Origin: Ophiosphaerella korrae
Taxonomy: Eukaryota; Ascomycota; Dothideomycetes; Pleosporales; Phaeosphaeriaceae
DNA: 64,000 bases
Assembly: GCA_028456385.1 (NCBI GenBank)
Contig: JALNQF010000106.1
Span: forward strand, 95,883 to 159,882
Reading direction: 5' to 3'
Of this stretch, positions 1 through 11,748 are shown in pieces. Each line of letters opens with the position of its first letter. Positions within the stretch are counted from its first letter, which is position 1. The translations under genes were made by a program, and so were the position numbers. The notes beneath the pieces were generated by a model. That model was not told where the DNA came from and ran no database searches. It saw only the letters and a program-made list of their open reading frames with translations.

Positions 1-11
1 AAAAATTCATA

Positions 12-1021
12 TCAAAAGTATTTACGCCATCGTTCCTCACTCACATTTTGAGGATTGCTCAAAGTCTCTGGCTCATTGGAAACTGCATCAAGGAGATTTT
101 CGCCTGTACCATCTATCGAAGACCTCAGTGCTGCAGCAACATGTGCATCATTATCGTAATTCGCACCAGTGCTAGGCGCTATCGCGTCTATTTGTGGCTG
201 CCATGGTGCGATGAGAGCTGTTTGCTGCGCCATCTGCGGTATTGATGCTTGCGTTTCGTAATATTGCGACGGGAGAGGCGAAGTAGCGAGCCATGTACCC
301 GGTGGTGTTAAGACATCTCGTGCAATGCTAGTAGAGGCTGGTGATACAGGAAGTGACATTATTTCACACCTCGTTTGCCACCAGTCATGTCTGTTCTGGT
401 CTGTAGAAAGAGGAAGACACTTCCATTCTTCGATCTTTGCGGACTTTGGCTGTTTTTGACTGATCTCCGCCAGCGCTCGGCGATCCGTCTCGGGCACGCG
501 TACTGGCTCAATTGGAACCTGTGACTTATAGATTGAAGAGAGAAGTTCGAAAACAACAAGCTCTGTATCAAGAAGCCGTTGTTCGATGTACGAAAGGTAG
601 CCGGATGGAAGGCCACTGTTCACGACAATCATTAATGCCAATGTTGCTACACCAAGCCTGAATGGGACTTGCCGTTTGTTGATCTGTGGGTACCGACAAC
701 TTATGCGAGAAGATGTACACTGAGAGCATATTGGGAGCTCACGGTCACACTAACAGACGTCAGAGAATATGATCCGGGGTATTGAGACTGAAACTAACTT
801 TTGACTTTTTGTTGCGACAAGATTCGCACGCGATGGGATGGTAGCTATTTGCATCTTCCTGAGCTGTGTCAGACCTCTTGCCAAGAGAGTTAATAATCCG
901 GGGTAAAGAACACTTACCATGGCATCGGCATCCTCGAGCAGTAAGGTGAGAACGGGTCTATGTTCGTGCGCTGGCGGACTTGACTTTGTCCTAGCGCAGT
1001 CTCCCGGCAGCTCTTCGGCAT
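12..1021 (-). CDS. Zn(II)2Cys6 fungal transcription factor, four exons
   Basis: Nuclear DNA-binding regulator of the Gal4 type; its target genes are unknown. I assemble exons 1021-918, 874-799, 749-673 and 615-12 (286 aa). The canonical CX2CX6CX6CX2CX6C zinc cluster is complete only after splicing, with Cys at residues 51, 54, 61, 68, 71 and 78. It is followed by a Pro/Lys/Arg-rich stretch and a leucine-rich helix (GLPSGYLSYIEQRLLDTE), which is the usual layout of short fungal regulators of this family. Introns 1 and 2 are GT-AG (43 and 49 nt). Intron 3 (672-616) is best read as a GC-AG intron with donor GCAAGT; it is 57 nt, in frame and stop-free, so retention would add 19 residues. Two in-frame starts are possible (1021, or 931/925 just before the first splice). 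It lies beside a dead P450 gene, which it may once have controlled (inference). Confidence 0.8.
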
Positions 1022-1639
1022 AACCTACCACGCGTCCTAGTCTCGTGCCAACGTTGTGTGGGGTAAGTAAATTTTGACTTCTTAGGAGAAATACAAGTAC
1101 GCATTTGGACACTCCTCATGAGGATCTTACGTTCGAATACGGCCTGTGAGCTTGTAGTTAGCTTCCCTAGAAGAAGTATTTCCAGTGTCCGTACACACAT
1201 CTTGTAGGATGCTGGTAATTCTAACTCATACAATCGCGCATGCTTGAATCCTCTAAGTTAGGATCATCGATTTTTGCACATTTATTATCAGTAAAAGTAT
1301 CTTCATAAGCTATATAGGAACTTATACCAAGGCGCAAAGGCCGCGCTGTCATCAACGCCTTTATAACTAGGTAGGCAATCTGAGCTAGAAGCTGTATACC
1401 CCAGGGGGGTTAGCGAAATCCAGGACTGCTGAGGCGTCACATGTAGCCGCTCGTTCACATAATCTTATATCTTATCACGCTAGTTCATACTGACTGTTTA
1501 AAGAGCCCGAGCTTCTAGAACCCTTGGTCTTAGCCTCGCATATACATTGCTTGGCTTATTGAACTAGTGGTTGTGGGTTTCTATCCCTTTTCTGGATATA
1601 TAGGCTCAACTGTAATATCACTTTGTATATCGTACAGAG
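1022..1639. other. Intergenic, no gene seen
   Basis: This stretch is upstream of the zinc-cluster gene and downstream of the decayed P450. Only short open frames with no recognisable family are present. It probably holds the regulator's promoter. Confidence 0.5.
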
Positions 1640-2700
1640 GGAAATCTGTATCAATATCAGTGGTAGAGCTTTAGCAGAAGGCAAGTGACTTGCATTCTTT
1701 CCGATACATATTCGTGCTCTGCCATCAAACTGAGATGTAGGTTAGTACAATCTGCCATGAATGTATAATGACTAATGAGGGTCTAGTAACAGCCGGCATA
1801 CCTCGAACATGTATCTTTGCATTCTTAGCGCATCCTTTCGGAACCACCTTTCTGGAACGAAATCATTTGCGTCCTCGCCAAAAATACTCACACTTGTATT
1901 TATGACCGCAGCATTCACACCAACTCGAGTTCTTCCACGGGACCATTGAACAGTTATTTTAAAGCCAGCCTTTGGTACATGGCGTGACAGCGTCATGCCT
2001 GCATTGGGATGTAGTCGCATGTGTTCTTTGACACAGGCAGCAAGATATGAGAGACCAACAGCTTTGTAGTACTAGATACTCTTGTTTAGGAGACTAGATG
2101 AAATAGCTTTATCAATCTCCGTAGTAAGCTTTGCGTAAGCCTCAGGTTTACGTAGAAGATGATAGGTATACCGGTAATCGCGGCGGCAGTTGTATCGGAG
2201 CCGGCAATACTCATCGAAATTAAGTAATGTCAAAACTCAATGGCATCAGGCCACAAAGCTCCATATACCTCCCTTTTTGTTTCGGCATGGCTGAAGTCTT
2301 TTTTAGCTCCACTGTCATACATAATGTTGAAGAAGCTTTGAAGCATGTCTTCTCTCTCCGCGTTAGCCATACTGGCTAGAAGGATTGACGGCTCAGTGGT
2401 AAATGCTTCGGAAGCTTTTTCAATATGCTTCAAGGCTCGCAATGCATTGAATACGGTGGGCATTGAAGCACCGCTGATAATATACAATGGTTGCATGTAA
2501 TTTGGGATTGCACGAACTATAGAAATGATCGGTATGAATAGATCCCAAGCTTTGATACAATCTTCATGATCGTGTGTATTCTTCATACAGCCATATATCC
2601 AGTTAAAGAAAGCTTTCCGATGAAGTCGAAGGAACACCTAGTTGCAGTCAATATCAGTTCCACGTAGGGCTAAAATGGATTGTGGATCACTGAGCCCAAG
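1640..2700 (-). pseudogene. Decayed cytochrome P450 monooxygenase
   Basis: Reading leftwards on the minus strand, ordered P450 pieces appear in different frames. A region near 2640-2700 resembles the piece before the B helix. A middle block (2637-2230) is followed by an I-helix stretch SMSIAGSDTTAAAITG near 2165-2225. A block at 2020-1772 contains RLHPNAG and FVPERWF, the region after the ExxR helix. A heme-loop remnant near 1735-1690 reads FDGRARICIGKN. The heme loop has Arg where the family has the second Gly, the frame is interrupted by stops between blocks, and the N-terminal membrane anchor is not found. The nearest family look is pisatin-demethylase-like P450s. I regard it as non-functional. 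Some breaks could be introns (a GTATGC donor follows the ERWF block), but not all of them. Confidence 0.75.
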
Positions 2701-4150
2701 TAACTAGAGGGTTTGCAAGTACGGCTGATTCTCAGTAAGCGCATGCGTAGGAGGCTGAGATTGAATGACGGCCCGAAAAATAAATTATAGCTTATACAAG
2801 GGATAACCCTTCGGGATTCTGTAAGGTACCCGCGATCCACTGTGTGACATAAATCCTATGATTCAGAGTACCGTCCTAGACATAATAGGTTTCCCCTTTA
2901 TGTGTAGCAAAGGCCAGTCACCTGGCATTCGATAACGGTCAATGTCAATGGTGTGCTGTCGGTCTGGAGAGCATCGAAAGTTAGCGTTATATCTGTGGAC
3001 TAAATAACCTTAACTACGCCACAAGGGTCGAAGAGAAGCCAATGTCTTATGCACCATGTCATTCACACACTAGCTTCTAAGCTCTTCGTCATCAGTTCTT
3101 CATCTTGTACATTTTGTGTTCAACTAACTGGCTTATACTCGATCTTTTCGAGTACCAAGTGTTACCTTACTCAGTTGTTGCGATTATAGAAGGGTTCATA
3201 CAAATACTCTCTTAGAAAACTCCATGTTAGTGTTTTGCTAGCGAAACGCGGCTCAATGATCAAATTGCTGAATTCGTTGATATGATAGCTAGACTACCGC
3301 GCTGTGTGCATAAACGAAACATGACATTAAATTTATGGCGCCACACGTTTCAAATGGGCGGATGAACTTATATAATAATATTCTACGAAAAAAGGGTGTG
3401 AAAGATGGTTGCAGGTTTGATTTTACCTGAACAAGACAACAGTTACTATCTAGTTTTAATAATAATATAATATATGTGGGTATTTTTATTCAATAGACTA
3501 TCTGGCGAAAAAAGATCTCGATGTAGGCTGTGCGGGGTGATATCGCCATATTGTGCAACACTTAGCTCATGCCTTTGCAGACGGGCGTGAACACTCGGAA
3601 TGGATGCATTCCATCGTTAAGACCTTTTTATTAATATACTTCTTAAACTCCACACCGTTGGTTTGATGTTCAAAATACGCATTGACTGCTCATACTTGCA
3701 TCTTCTGAAGAAGAACATACCGCTTACACTATACTTCCCGTTAGCCCCATAGTTTAGCTTACAATACTTCCGTATTCCATTGAATTGGGCAAGGCTACAA
3801 CAAGGCTCATCAAAATTGTGTGTCAATATAGGATTATCAATAGTACTGTTAGACTAAAGAAAGGATCATGCATGGGTCTAGAAATCCATCCGTAAGCGAC
3901 TAGCTAGTGTGGCGGAGCTGGATGACGCACACCATGAAATCAGCATGCTCCACAAATATCGTATCATGAAACATTCGCTCGTGCGTTCTCGAACGATGAT
4001 AATGACTGAAAGAACCCATTGACTCGCAACCTTCTATCGGTATCTACCTCGTCCTTGTTCGTCGCTTGCTACGTTCGGCGCTATTAATACGCCGAGGATC
4101 ATCACATTCGTTTAGTTGCTTGACACACAGAATTTCACGAGTCATACGCC
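2701..4150. other. AT-rich intergenic stretch
   Basis: About 1.4 kb with no open frame I can assign to a family. An AT-rich segment around 3420-3490 and short unsupported open frames are all I see. Confidence 0.5.
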
Positions 4151-4957
4151 ATGGGTCGTAGAGTCGACGGTAATATGGGCGGAATTTGTGGTTATGCAAA
4201 GTCAAAATATGAAGAAAGGGTAGAAGAGAAGAAACGGCAACGATCGAGCAACGAGCCCCGGCCAGGTGGTTACGGGAAACTACACAAACCACCACAAGTA
4301 CAGACTTTGCACGAACGGCCGCGAAATCGGCTTCGAAAGCATGCTTCACTACCGCCGCCGACCTCTCGGGATGTCATTCGCTTATATGTCCTGGAGTATG
4401 AACCATATCCCAAGAACACATATCCTGGCAAAGTCTTAGGCATTTTTTCCACGTTTGATGCTGTCACACTTGGCGCACTTAAGCACGGAGCTTATGCATT
4501 TTCAAAAGAAGGAATGCTTGACGGTAGTGAGTATCTGAGTCCTACCGGTCGTATCAAAATTGTGCAGACAACTGTACAGCACAGTGGCGTTAGGGCAAAG
4601 GTGTCAGGACGAAGCCGAAGCTTAGACGGCGAACATGTCAGGCTTGACATCCCACATCCCGAGAGCCAGTATAACCAATCCAAGCGACCGGAAGATGAGC
4701 GTATTGAGACGGAAATATTGTTCCTAGCAACCCGAGAAGGGCCTACTACGGCTTCTTGGATAGGGGTGTTCAAGGACAAAAGTCTGGCATGGGGCGCGTG
4801 CCTCAAAGACAAGGCTATGTGCACAGCATCAGATACATTGTGTGATGAAGTGAGAACTATCGGCCTCAACAACATGCCATCAATAACTGGAAGGCTAATT
4901 CGGAGTGGACGCCACACATGGACTGTTGTACAATACACAACTAACGTCACAATTTAA
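4151..4957 (+). CDS. Hypothetical protein, 268 aa, single exon
   Basis: Uninterrupted frame from ATG to TAA. The N-terminal 75 residues are basic and low in complexity. The rest looks folded, with a core around residues 77-145 (RLYVLEYEPYP... GIFSTFDAVTLGALKH... GRIKIVQTTVQ) and a second block around 185-225 (ETEILFLATRE... ASWIGVFKDKSLAWGAC). I see no signal peptide or membrane segment. The character of the core suggests a real fungal protein with no named domain; I do not recognise its function. The antisense open frames over the same bases are shadows. Confidence 0.6.
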   Translation: MGRRVDGNMGGICGYAKSKYEERVEEKKRQRSSNEPRPGGYGKLHKPPQVQTLHERPRNRLRKHASLPPPTSRDVIRLYVLEYEPYPKNTYPGKVLGIFSTFDAVTLGALKHGAYAFSKEGMLDGSEYLSPTGRIKIVQTTVQHSGVRAKVSGRSRSLDGEHVRLDIPHPESQYNQSKRPEDERIETEILFLATREGPTTASWIGVFKDKSLAWGACLKDKAMCTASDTLCDEVRTIGLNNMPSITGRLIRSGRHTWTVVQYTTNVTI

Positions 4958-5653
4958 ATATTCACTAATTTGAACGAACACTGCTGGTGCTATTCTTTTC
5001 TTATTTTTATTCTCCAAGAAAGAACTTGTTCGAACATCGCAGTAAGAATGGAGATTGTGTCTACGCTGCCGTGGTGGTGATCGAGAGCTTACTTACCCCA
5101 CTTGTCTCATCAAGTGGGGTAAGATTGGCCAAATTTTACCGATAAGATTTGCCCAACCTAATTACACGGCGAAGCAAGCCGTATCACCACAGTTCCCTTG
5201 CATTGCGGTGAATTTCACAGGTGCTATCTATGAATCTTATCCCAAGTCTGGTTACGGAAAACCCGGATTAACAACAGGCTCCGCGCTCCATATTGAAGAT
5301 ATCTGTGCGAAGTTATTGCGCAGCCTTCCACATTATCTATCAAATCCGTACTTCAGGTACCACCAACTTTTCCGGAGTATACGGATCATCTGTAATGCAA
5401 GCCACGCGATTGGGCATGCTGACCGCTAGTTTAAGTAGGTACCAACCTGCAGTGCCATGCAAGCACCAGAGTATGCCCTACATGTCGATCGAGCAAGGCT
5501 CAAAACAAGTCTGCTTTGCTGTCGCTAAAATTGCTATTGTTTGCTTTTGAGAAAGTTTATTATTATCTTTTGAGTGCTTTGAAAACATAAATAATCCGAG
5601 CAATAATTTAGCGGCGCGGTCGTGATTTTCTTTGCGACATGTAAGCGAGTATC
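4958..5653. other. Intergenic with a perfect hairpin
   Basis: No gene is supported. It contains the 13-bp perfect inverted repeat at 5092-5123 and probably the promoter of the following beta-lactamase-like gene. Confidence 0.5.
5092..5123. repeat. Perfect 13-bp inverted repeat with 6-nt loop
   Basis: The arms CTTACCCCACTTG (5092-5104) and CAAGTGGGGTAAG (5111-5123) are exact reverse complements around the loop TCTCAT. It could be a relic of transposon terminal repeats brought together, or a transcript hairpin. No transposase lies beside it. Confidence 0.8.
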
Positions 5654-7529
5654 ATGCGCTTCACAAAATGTGGCGCCTTGCTTCTGGCAAGCTGTTTTAT
5701 TGAGGTCGTCGTCAGTGCATGTGTACCAGATTTTCCGGAAGAGCTTCTATCAGACCCTTTGGTACTTCGGCATCCTTCGATTTCTACAGCATTTGAAGAG
5801 GTGGAACGCAAACTATCCGCCCTATATACTAACACTACACGCGATGGGCTTAGTTTCGCAGTTGTGAGTGAACAGCACCAGCTAGTATCGCTCCATTGAC
5901 CCAGCGCAGGTTCATGCTTCCGCATCAGGGGGCATATTTACGTTCAATAATGGTACACTCAAAATGAATGAGACAGCTTCACACGCAGGAGGTAACATTG
6001 TGACGAGCGACTCTATCTTCCGTATTATGTCGGTGTCGAAGAATTTGGCTATGACTTCTGCGCTTGTCGTTTCGAACATCCCCAACCAATCTCTTTACCC
6101 TGGCCTCTCGTTAGATACTCCCGTACGTTATCTTCTACCAGAGTTTACCCTCCTGGAACCGGATTGGAACGATGGAGGAAGCGAGATTACTCTAAGCATG
6201 CTTGCGAGTCACACAGCTGGGATTTCGAGGGAGTCTTACAGCACTGGGTTCAACATGGTTTTGAATAGTGGGAAAGCGGACGCTGCCACTATTGGAGCGG
6301 CATGGGCTAGCGCGACCGCTGAGGACGTGATCAAAGCCATAATGAAGGAAAAGCTGATGTTTGCACCAGGCCAGAGAGCTGCTTATTCGAATGCAGGGAC
6401 ATCACTCCTAGCCTTGGCAGTCACAGCCTACTACAATAACATCACAAAATCAGATCTGTCTTGGAGCCAGCTCGCTACCCAAAAGCTTCTTCAACCGCTC
6501 AACATGACACACAGCTTCTTTGGTACTGTGCCACAGTATCTAGAGCAATACTTCGGAGTGCCTGGAGGGGATAACTGGGCAGATTTGGTCATTGGTGAAG
6601 GATACAACCCAGCAGCTGGTATGTGGAGTTCAGCAAACGACCTTGCAAAATACCTTCATGCAATCTGGCTATCACCGAATTCCAGCCTCATCACTGCATA
6701 CCAGCGCCGCCGCTCTCTACAACCTGTCACCATCCTCCCAGACGGGCAGCAACAAGTTGGCGCAGGCTGGGAGATACAACTCCTTAGCCTAAATACTAGT
6801 ACCGATGCATCACGACGGTCGATGAAGACGTATAGCATCTTTGGCAAGGCTGGGGATGGAGGAGGCTGGCATTCCTGGATCGACGTAATTCCAAACCTCG
6901 GATATGGCATCATAATACTGGCACAGAGGTCGAATATCGAGGGATACAAAGGCATTACACCGACGGCGATACGCGATGCTGTGCATAGCGTTCTTGCGCC
7001 GAGCTTCGCCAAAGCCCTGACGGCACGCACGGCTGAGCGCTTCGCCGGTATCTACACTGCGGGTAGAGATACCGGTCTCCTTGTCGACCAAGTCCATCGA
7101 GCTTCTATAAACACAACAACCTTTGCCAAAATTGAGGTTGAAGACCAGATCTTGTACCTCCGTGAGCTCATGGTGAATGGGAGCAACGCTCTAGAAGCTA
7201 TAGATCGCTTAGGCTGGGTCGCAGATACAGGGCCTAGATATTTTTCTGGTGAGCAGGGTGTTGCACTTGAGCCTGCTGAGGGTGCAGCTGAGAATGCAGA
7301 GTTTGGTGAGAGGGCGCAAGTATGGCGTTTGATCTTTCCGGGACTGGAGACATGCGACTGGTTCGATTTCGACGGGTATAAGGATACAAGAGGATGGCCA
7401 TTAAGTAAGATTGTTCTGATTGAACGGGACGATGGAGTTGAGTTGAGATATCCACCCTTCGACGTCGCGGTAACCCGTAAACGATCACAGACATATCCGA
7501 GGTACCAATACAATAGAGGAAACTCATAA
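5654..7529 (+). CDS. Secreted beta-lactamase-like serine hydrolase (class C / penicillin-binding fold)
   Basis: Two exons, 5654-5863 and 5910-7529, joined across a 46-nt GT-AG intron, give 609 aa. Residues 1-21 form a signal peptide (MRFTKCGALLLASCFIEVVVSA), so the product is probably secreted. The catalytic S-x-x-K motif is SVSK (111-114) and the second motif is YSN (229-231); a GGGWHSW segment further on occupies the place of the third motif. Upstream of SVSK the text DSIFRIMSVSKN is typical of fungal beta-lactamase-related proteins. The C-terminal ~180 residues form the extra domain seen in this fungal group. The substrate is unknown; relatives include esterases, peptidases and transacylases, so antibiotic resistance should not be assumed. 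Many N-x-S/T sites are present. The neighbours give no pathway hint. Confidence 0.88.
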
Positions 7530-7745
7530 TGCATTGACATGTATCAGAAGCTTGCATCCATCACTCCAAAAATGTGGTTATCTACAGCCTATTCAACTTT
7601 CCTCTTCGCAGCCAAAAATCTATGACACCAGACCATGCAACGCTAACAAATATTGTGTTTGCTGGCACATACAATTACATTTTATCATTGTTGGGGCGAC
7701 CCGGAGTTGTCTGCCCCAAGTTAGCCTCAGCTGGGGGACGCTTTG

Positions 7746-8591
7746 TCAAAGCTCTTCTTCAGTTGCATGCTGCAGTGAAGGCACAATATTTGGTAACGCA
7801 GGGGTGGAGTACTCAACACCACAAGAGCCCCGATCAAGTGCGAGAGCATTAAGATCCCAGTGGAGCTGTTCTGAGGCATCGTTTGGCAAGTCGATACGGC
7901 TACGAGCACGCTGGAGCTGAGCGGGGTTCGCGCCACCATCGTTGGAGACCGTGAACGAAAGCGACAGTGAGTCAAGCTTTGTGGCGAACTCTTCTTCTTC
8001 CCTGCTTATCTCTAGTGTAGAACAGATGTGACTTGGTCGGGTCTTCGATTTAAATTCTAATTCATAGTCCAGGCGATCGCGCGCACAGTCGGTCTCTAGT
8101 TGCCGATGTTCCAAATACCACTGATCATACTGCGTTTTGGTCATTTGATCAATTGGAGGATACAATGAGTTATGTTGGGCTTCTCGGTCTTCCCAGATAT
8201 GGAGAGCTTCGGACTGGACGCATTCATTACATATGAAAGCAGAGCCGGAAATGTTTCCGAAGGGTTCGACACAGTTGGCGCCACAGTCTTCTACCACGTC
8301 TGTGCGAATGCGATGAGAGCAGAGAAGTTGATGGTAGAGGCGACCTTGGCATGGCGCGAAACGTTTTGATCGTACGTTGTTGAAGAGGGATGTTGAGGCA
8401 TAGGGTAGTGCTGATGACGTAGATGGTGTTTGAGGGCTGCCGTTCTGATTTGAATTTGAAGTCGATGTCGAATCTGCACTTCTACTCCAGCCCCATTGAC
8501 ACGCCATTACCAGATTTGCGTAGGGCATTATGTTGTCAGAAGATTCAGAGGTGGGTGTAGTGGGTCGAAAAGAGTTGTTGGAGAAGGCCAT
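7746..8591 (-). CDS. Cys-rich hypothetical protein, 281 aa
   Basis: Single exon. I chose the ATG at 8591 (MAFSNNSF); an in-frame ATG 16 codons upstream is possible. The first ~75 residues are Ser/Thr/Asn-rich and disordered. The centre carries a Cys/His pattern (CQGRLYHQLLCSH, then DCGANC, then ICNEC) that looks like a small zinc-binding module. The C-terminal half is rich in charged helix. It has no signal peptide or membrane segment. It has the character of a lineage-conserved fungal protein, but I cannot name the family. Confidence 0.6.
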   Translation of the reverse strand: MAFSNNSFRPTTPTSESSDNIMPYANLVMACQWGWSRSADSTSTSNSNQNGSPQTPSTSSALPYASTSLFNNVRSKRFAPCQGRLYHQLLCSHRIRTDVVEDCGANCVEPFGNISGSAFICNECVQSEALHIWEDREAQHNSLYPPIDQMTKTQYDQWYLEHRQLETDCARDRLDYELEFKSKTRPSHICSTLEISREEEEFATKLDSLSLSFTVSNDGGANPAQLQRARSRIDLPNDASEQLHWDLNALALDRGSCGVEYSTPALPNIVPSLQHATEEEL

Positions 8592-9251
8592 GATTGTAAC
8601 AAGTGAGAGGCTGGTGTGTTGGTTGGCGTCAGCTGACAAAGACGCGTTGATGCCTTTGGTGATAAAAGTGTTTGCTTGATCTCCGTAAAAGAAGCGAACA
8701 GTGGAACAAGATCAGAGATGACTGGACGGGTTACGAAAGTAATAAACTGATATACCGCTTGTGCTACTTTATCGAGATCCGATGAAGCGCATTGTCTGTG
8801 CACTACGTGTGCACGATTCGGCTGGGTAAGCTACTAGGAATAAAGAAGGCTGCTCTCACAAATGTTTATCCCAAAAGAAGATGCACACGTATAGGTGAGC
8901 AGAGAAGAGGTGATATAGCGATGCCGGAACATGCAATCGGGTGGTGCTGGGGTGGAATGGTGGTTACGAATGTTGGATATTGAAGAGTCATGGTGGCGAT
9001 CACGACGCGTTGGCTCGTGATCTGCACTAAGCTATTTATGGCATTGCGCATCTTCGAGCTGCCCCAGCCACTCAATGAGTCAGAATCGATATATTCTGAA
9101 GCTTACCATGATGTATTTCCGCCCCATGGAGAAAGTGGGCGAAGTCGTCAAGTTTCTACGATTTATGAAAATCTGCAAATTATGTACCCGGCTACAGAAA
9201 CTCGAAGATTCTACTCTCGTGCCTCTTTCTTTGGATTCATTACGGACAACC
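8592..9251. other. Intergenic, 660 bp
   Basis: Upstream of the Cys-rich gene and downstream of the MFS transporter. Only overlapping short open frames are seen, with nothing assignable. Confidence 0.5.
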
Positions 9252-11074
9252 TTAGACCAAAAATCTGAAGCCATGCGCCTGTGCCTCGCCTGGGACCGCA
9301 TTGATAGCCCCATCCACATGCTCACCCCGGTCCAGTTTCTTATTCAGCCTGCCCAGAATAATCCTCATAATCACCGCCATTATGATCGCTAGTGCCGCAG
9401 TTGCACAGTCTACGCTGAGCGGAACCGTCAGGTTTGGCTGTTTGCCTCCCTTCGGCTGCGGGTACATGTAACTTGCATAAATGCTGCTTGTGTTGGATAT
9501 GGCGTTGATGAAAGCGAGGGCAGCCGCTCGCTTAGCTGGCGGCCGGGGCATTGAATTCGAGATCCAGGCAAGTGCAACGACATATCCAGTATAGACTCCA
9601 GGCACCATGAGCATCATCGCCACATAGCGGGGTGCTGTACTATGTGTTGCAGCCGCAAGAATGAAAGCGAATACTCCAACACAGAGAGGAAGCACGATGT
9701 GTAGAAACCTTTCGCCGGTGCGATCAGCATGCCATGCATTCAAGTACGTCGTAATAACCGCCAGAACGTACGGCGGCGCAGTAAGCAGGAGCGTGCGGAT
9801 GTTGTCATAGCCGAGCGTCTGAATCGAGTTAATCAACTGCCTCTCGTCCCTCGAGGATGTTTCAAACTCACTTTGACAACCGTAGGGAAGAAGTTCGTTA
9901 CTGAGGCCGAGGACACAATCGATAATAAGAGAATAGTCAAAACCCATGTCTTGATATCCAGCAACGCAAGCTTCAAGCCATGGAAAAAAGTTTGGGACTC
10001 TGAATCCTTCCAATCATCTTCTCCAATATCTTCTTGTAGGCGATATACGGCAAGCTGGCGTTCTTCTTCCGAGAGCCACGTTGTTGTTCGGGGAAAATTT
10101 GGGAGAATAAAGATGGCGGTGAAAGCGATCACAACTGTTATGACGCCTTCAATGATGAAGACCCATCTCCAAGCTCGTAATCCACGTGCGCCATCCTGAA
10201 GATAAAGAGTCAGCAAACCAATGCGCACCTCGCAAATAGGATCGATAAGGATACTTACCATATTGCCAATAATACCGGCCGTAATTAGTCCACCGAAAGC
10301 CCCTGAAACGAGTGAGCCTGAATAAAGCACTGCTGTGCGAAAGCCTAGCTCCTTTCTGGTATACCATGCTGAGAGATAAAACAATGCACCCGGAAAGAAG
10401 GCTGCCTCGACAATTCCCAGGAAAAATCGGCAGGCCAGGAGCCCACCGAAGTTGTGACAAGCACCAGTTGCTCCAGAAATGATTCCCCACACAATCATAC
10501 ATGTCGGGAGATAGAATGCTGGTTTCCCTGTTTTATTGAGGAACAAATTTGACGGTACTTGCATCAAAACATATCCTCTTTTCTAACCATTAGCGACTCT
10601 GTTGCCGTTTTGTTCGTCCAATCTAGCACACTTACACAAAGAGAATGGATACTGTAGTCTATCCTCAAATCAGCACGGGATATTTCTTATTAATAAATGT
10701 CATACTGGTGCCATACCTGATATTGAACACTCGAAAGGTTTAGTTCGTCCTGCAGTCCCGCAAATCGCACGGCTGCGATGTTGTTCCTGTCTAAAGAAAT
10801 GTTAGAGTATATCAAGAAGTCGATCCGGAAGCTTCTGACCTAGATAATTCATGATATATATCAAAATGATCATTGGTAGTATCCGTATATCGATTTTCCT
10901 CCTCAGCTTTGCTTCCGCCTGAATGCGTTGCTCTTGCGTCATGGCTGCAACGAGCGGTGGCGGCACCAATTTGCTGTCTGATGGGCCATGACCTGGCTCG
11001 ACGACAATAGGGGAAATTTCGTCCGATATACGGTCCGACCCCGCTTTGGGGTTGATTTCAGTTGTTGTAGCCAT
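9252..11074 (-). CDS. MFS transporter, allantoate-permease (ACS) family
   Basis: Plasma-membrane symporter for an organic anion or vitamin-like substrate. Six exons are inferred: 11074-10840, 10790-10717, 10658-10636 (23 nt), 10577-10259, 10195-9872 and 9818-9252, giving 513 aa. Every junction restores family text: NYLDRNN, QYQTTVSILFVGYVLMQVPSN, GNMDGARGLRAWRWVFIIEG and TVVKTLGYDN. About 12 membrane segments are visible, with the typical GACHNFGGLLACRFFLG helix and a central loop rich in Arg/Glu. The fourth intron (10258-10196, 63 nt) is in frame and stop-free. Members of this family carry allantoate, pantothenate, nicotinate or biotin-related compounds. A biotin locus lies about 7 kb away, but that is not enough to assign a substrate. 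Confidence 0.88.
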
Positions 11075-11748
11075 GCGATAAGATGGTGCGAGGAAGCAGG
11101 AAGAACCACCAAGCACGTCGAGAGCGAGGGGGCGCACAAAAGCTTTTAATTATACGAAGCTTGCCTGTCGCTTGCAAAACCGCGGCAGGGATACGCGCGC
11201 CATCGACCTGGTAAGAAGCCTGAGACTTTGGTAAATTGATGCGGCTTCCCCAGACAGGGCGACCACCCGCTGCACTACCGGGGTTATGACCTTTTGTGCT
11301 CCGGTATTTCGGTCCGCGGTGGGATCATCACTTTATCAGGCTCGGGTTGGACAAGCCAATCGTTGGGAATATGTGCTGATGCAACAACGTCACGTCACGA
11401 GGCAGCACGAGTGCTTAGTGTGGAGGACAGGATAAAGTGGTTGCGGGGTGAAGATCTGCCGAGGCGTTCGCTCTGGGTCTTTCGGCCCGATGTCGCTTGA
11501 ATTTGTAACTCTTTTCTCATTCTCAGGGTTGTCTCTTGATCAAGTCGTTACTATTTCTTAAAGCCCTTGATGTATGAGCAAAAGCTCAAGTATGGTAATA
11601 TATATGAGTCTGGGGACATAAAAATGTGACCGATAGCTTCGAAAGGCCAATTGAAACAAGCATTTCTTCAAACACTACAATACTATACAAATATCCCCGA
11701 GAACTACAATACGATAGTGTAGTTGCATATAATACGAAGTTATTTTGT
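11075..11748. other. Intergenic between MFS and nitrilase genes
   Basis: Promoter side of the MFS gene and 3' side of the nitrilase gene. A short plus-strand open frame (11294-11500) has no support as a gene. Confidence 0.5.

Noticed and set aside
7529..7746. Bacterial-type resistance beta-lactamase
   Set aside because: The neighbouring 5654-7529 protein has SxxK and YSN motifs, but its length, extra C-terminal domain and intron mark it as a fungal beta-lactamase-related hydrolase of unknown substrate.
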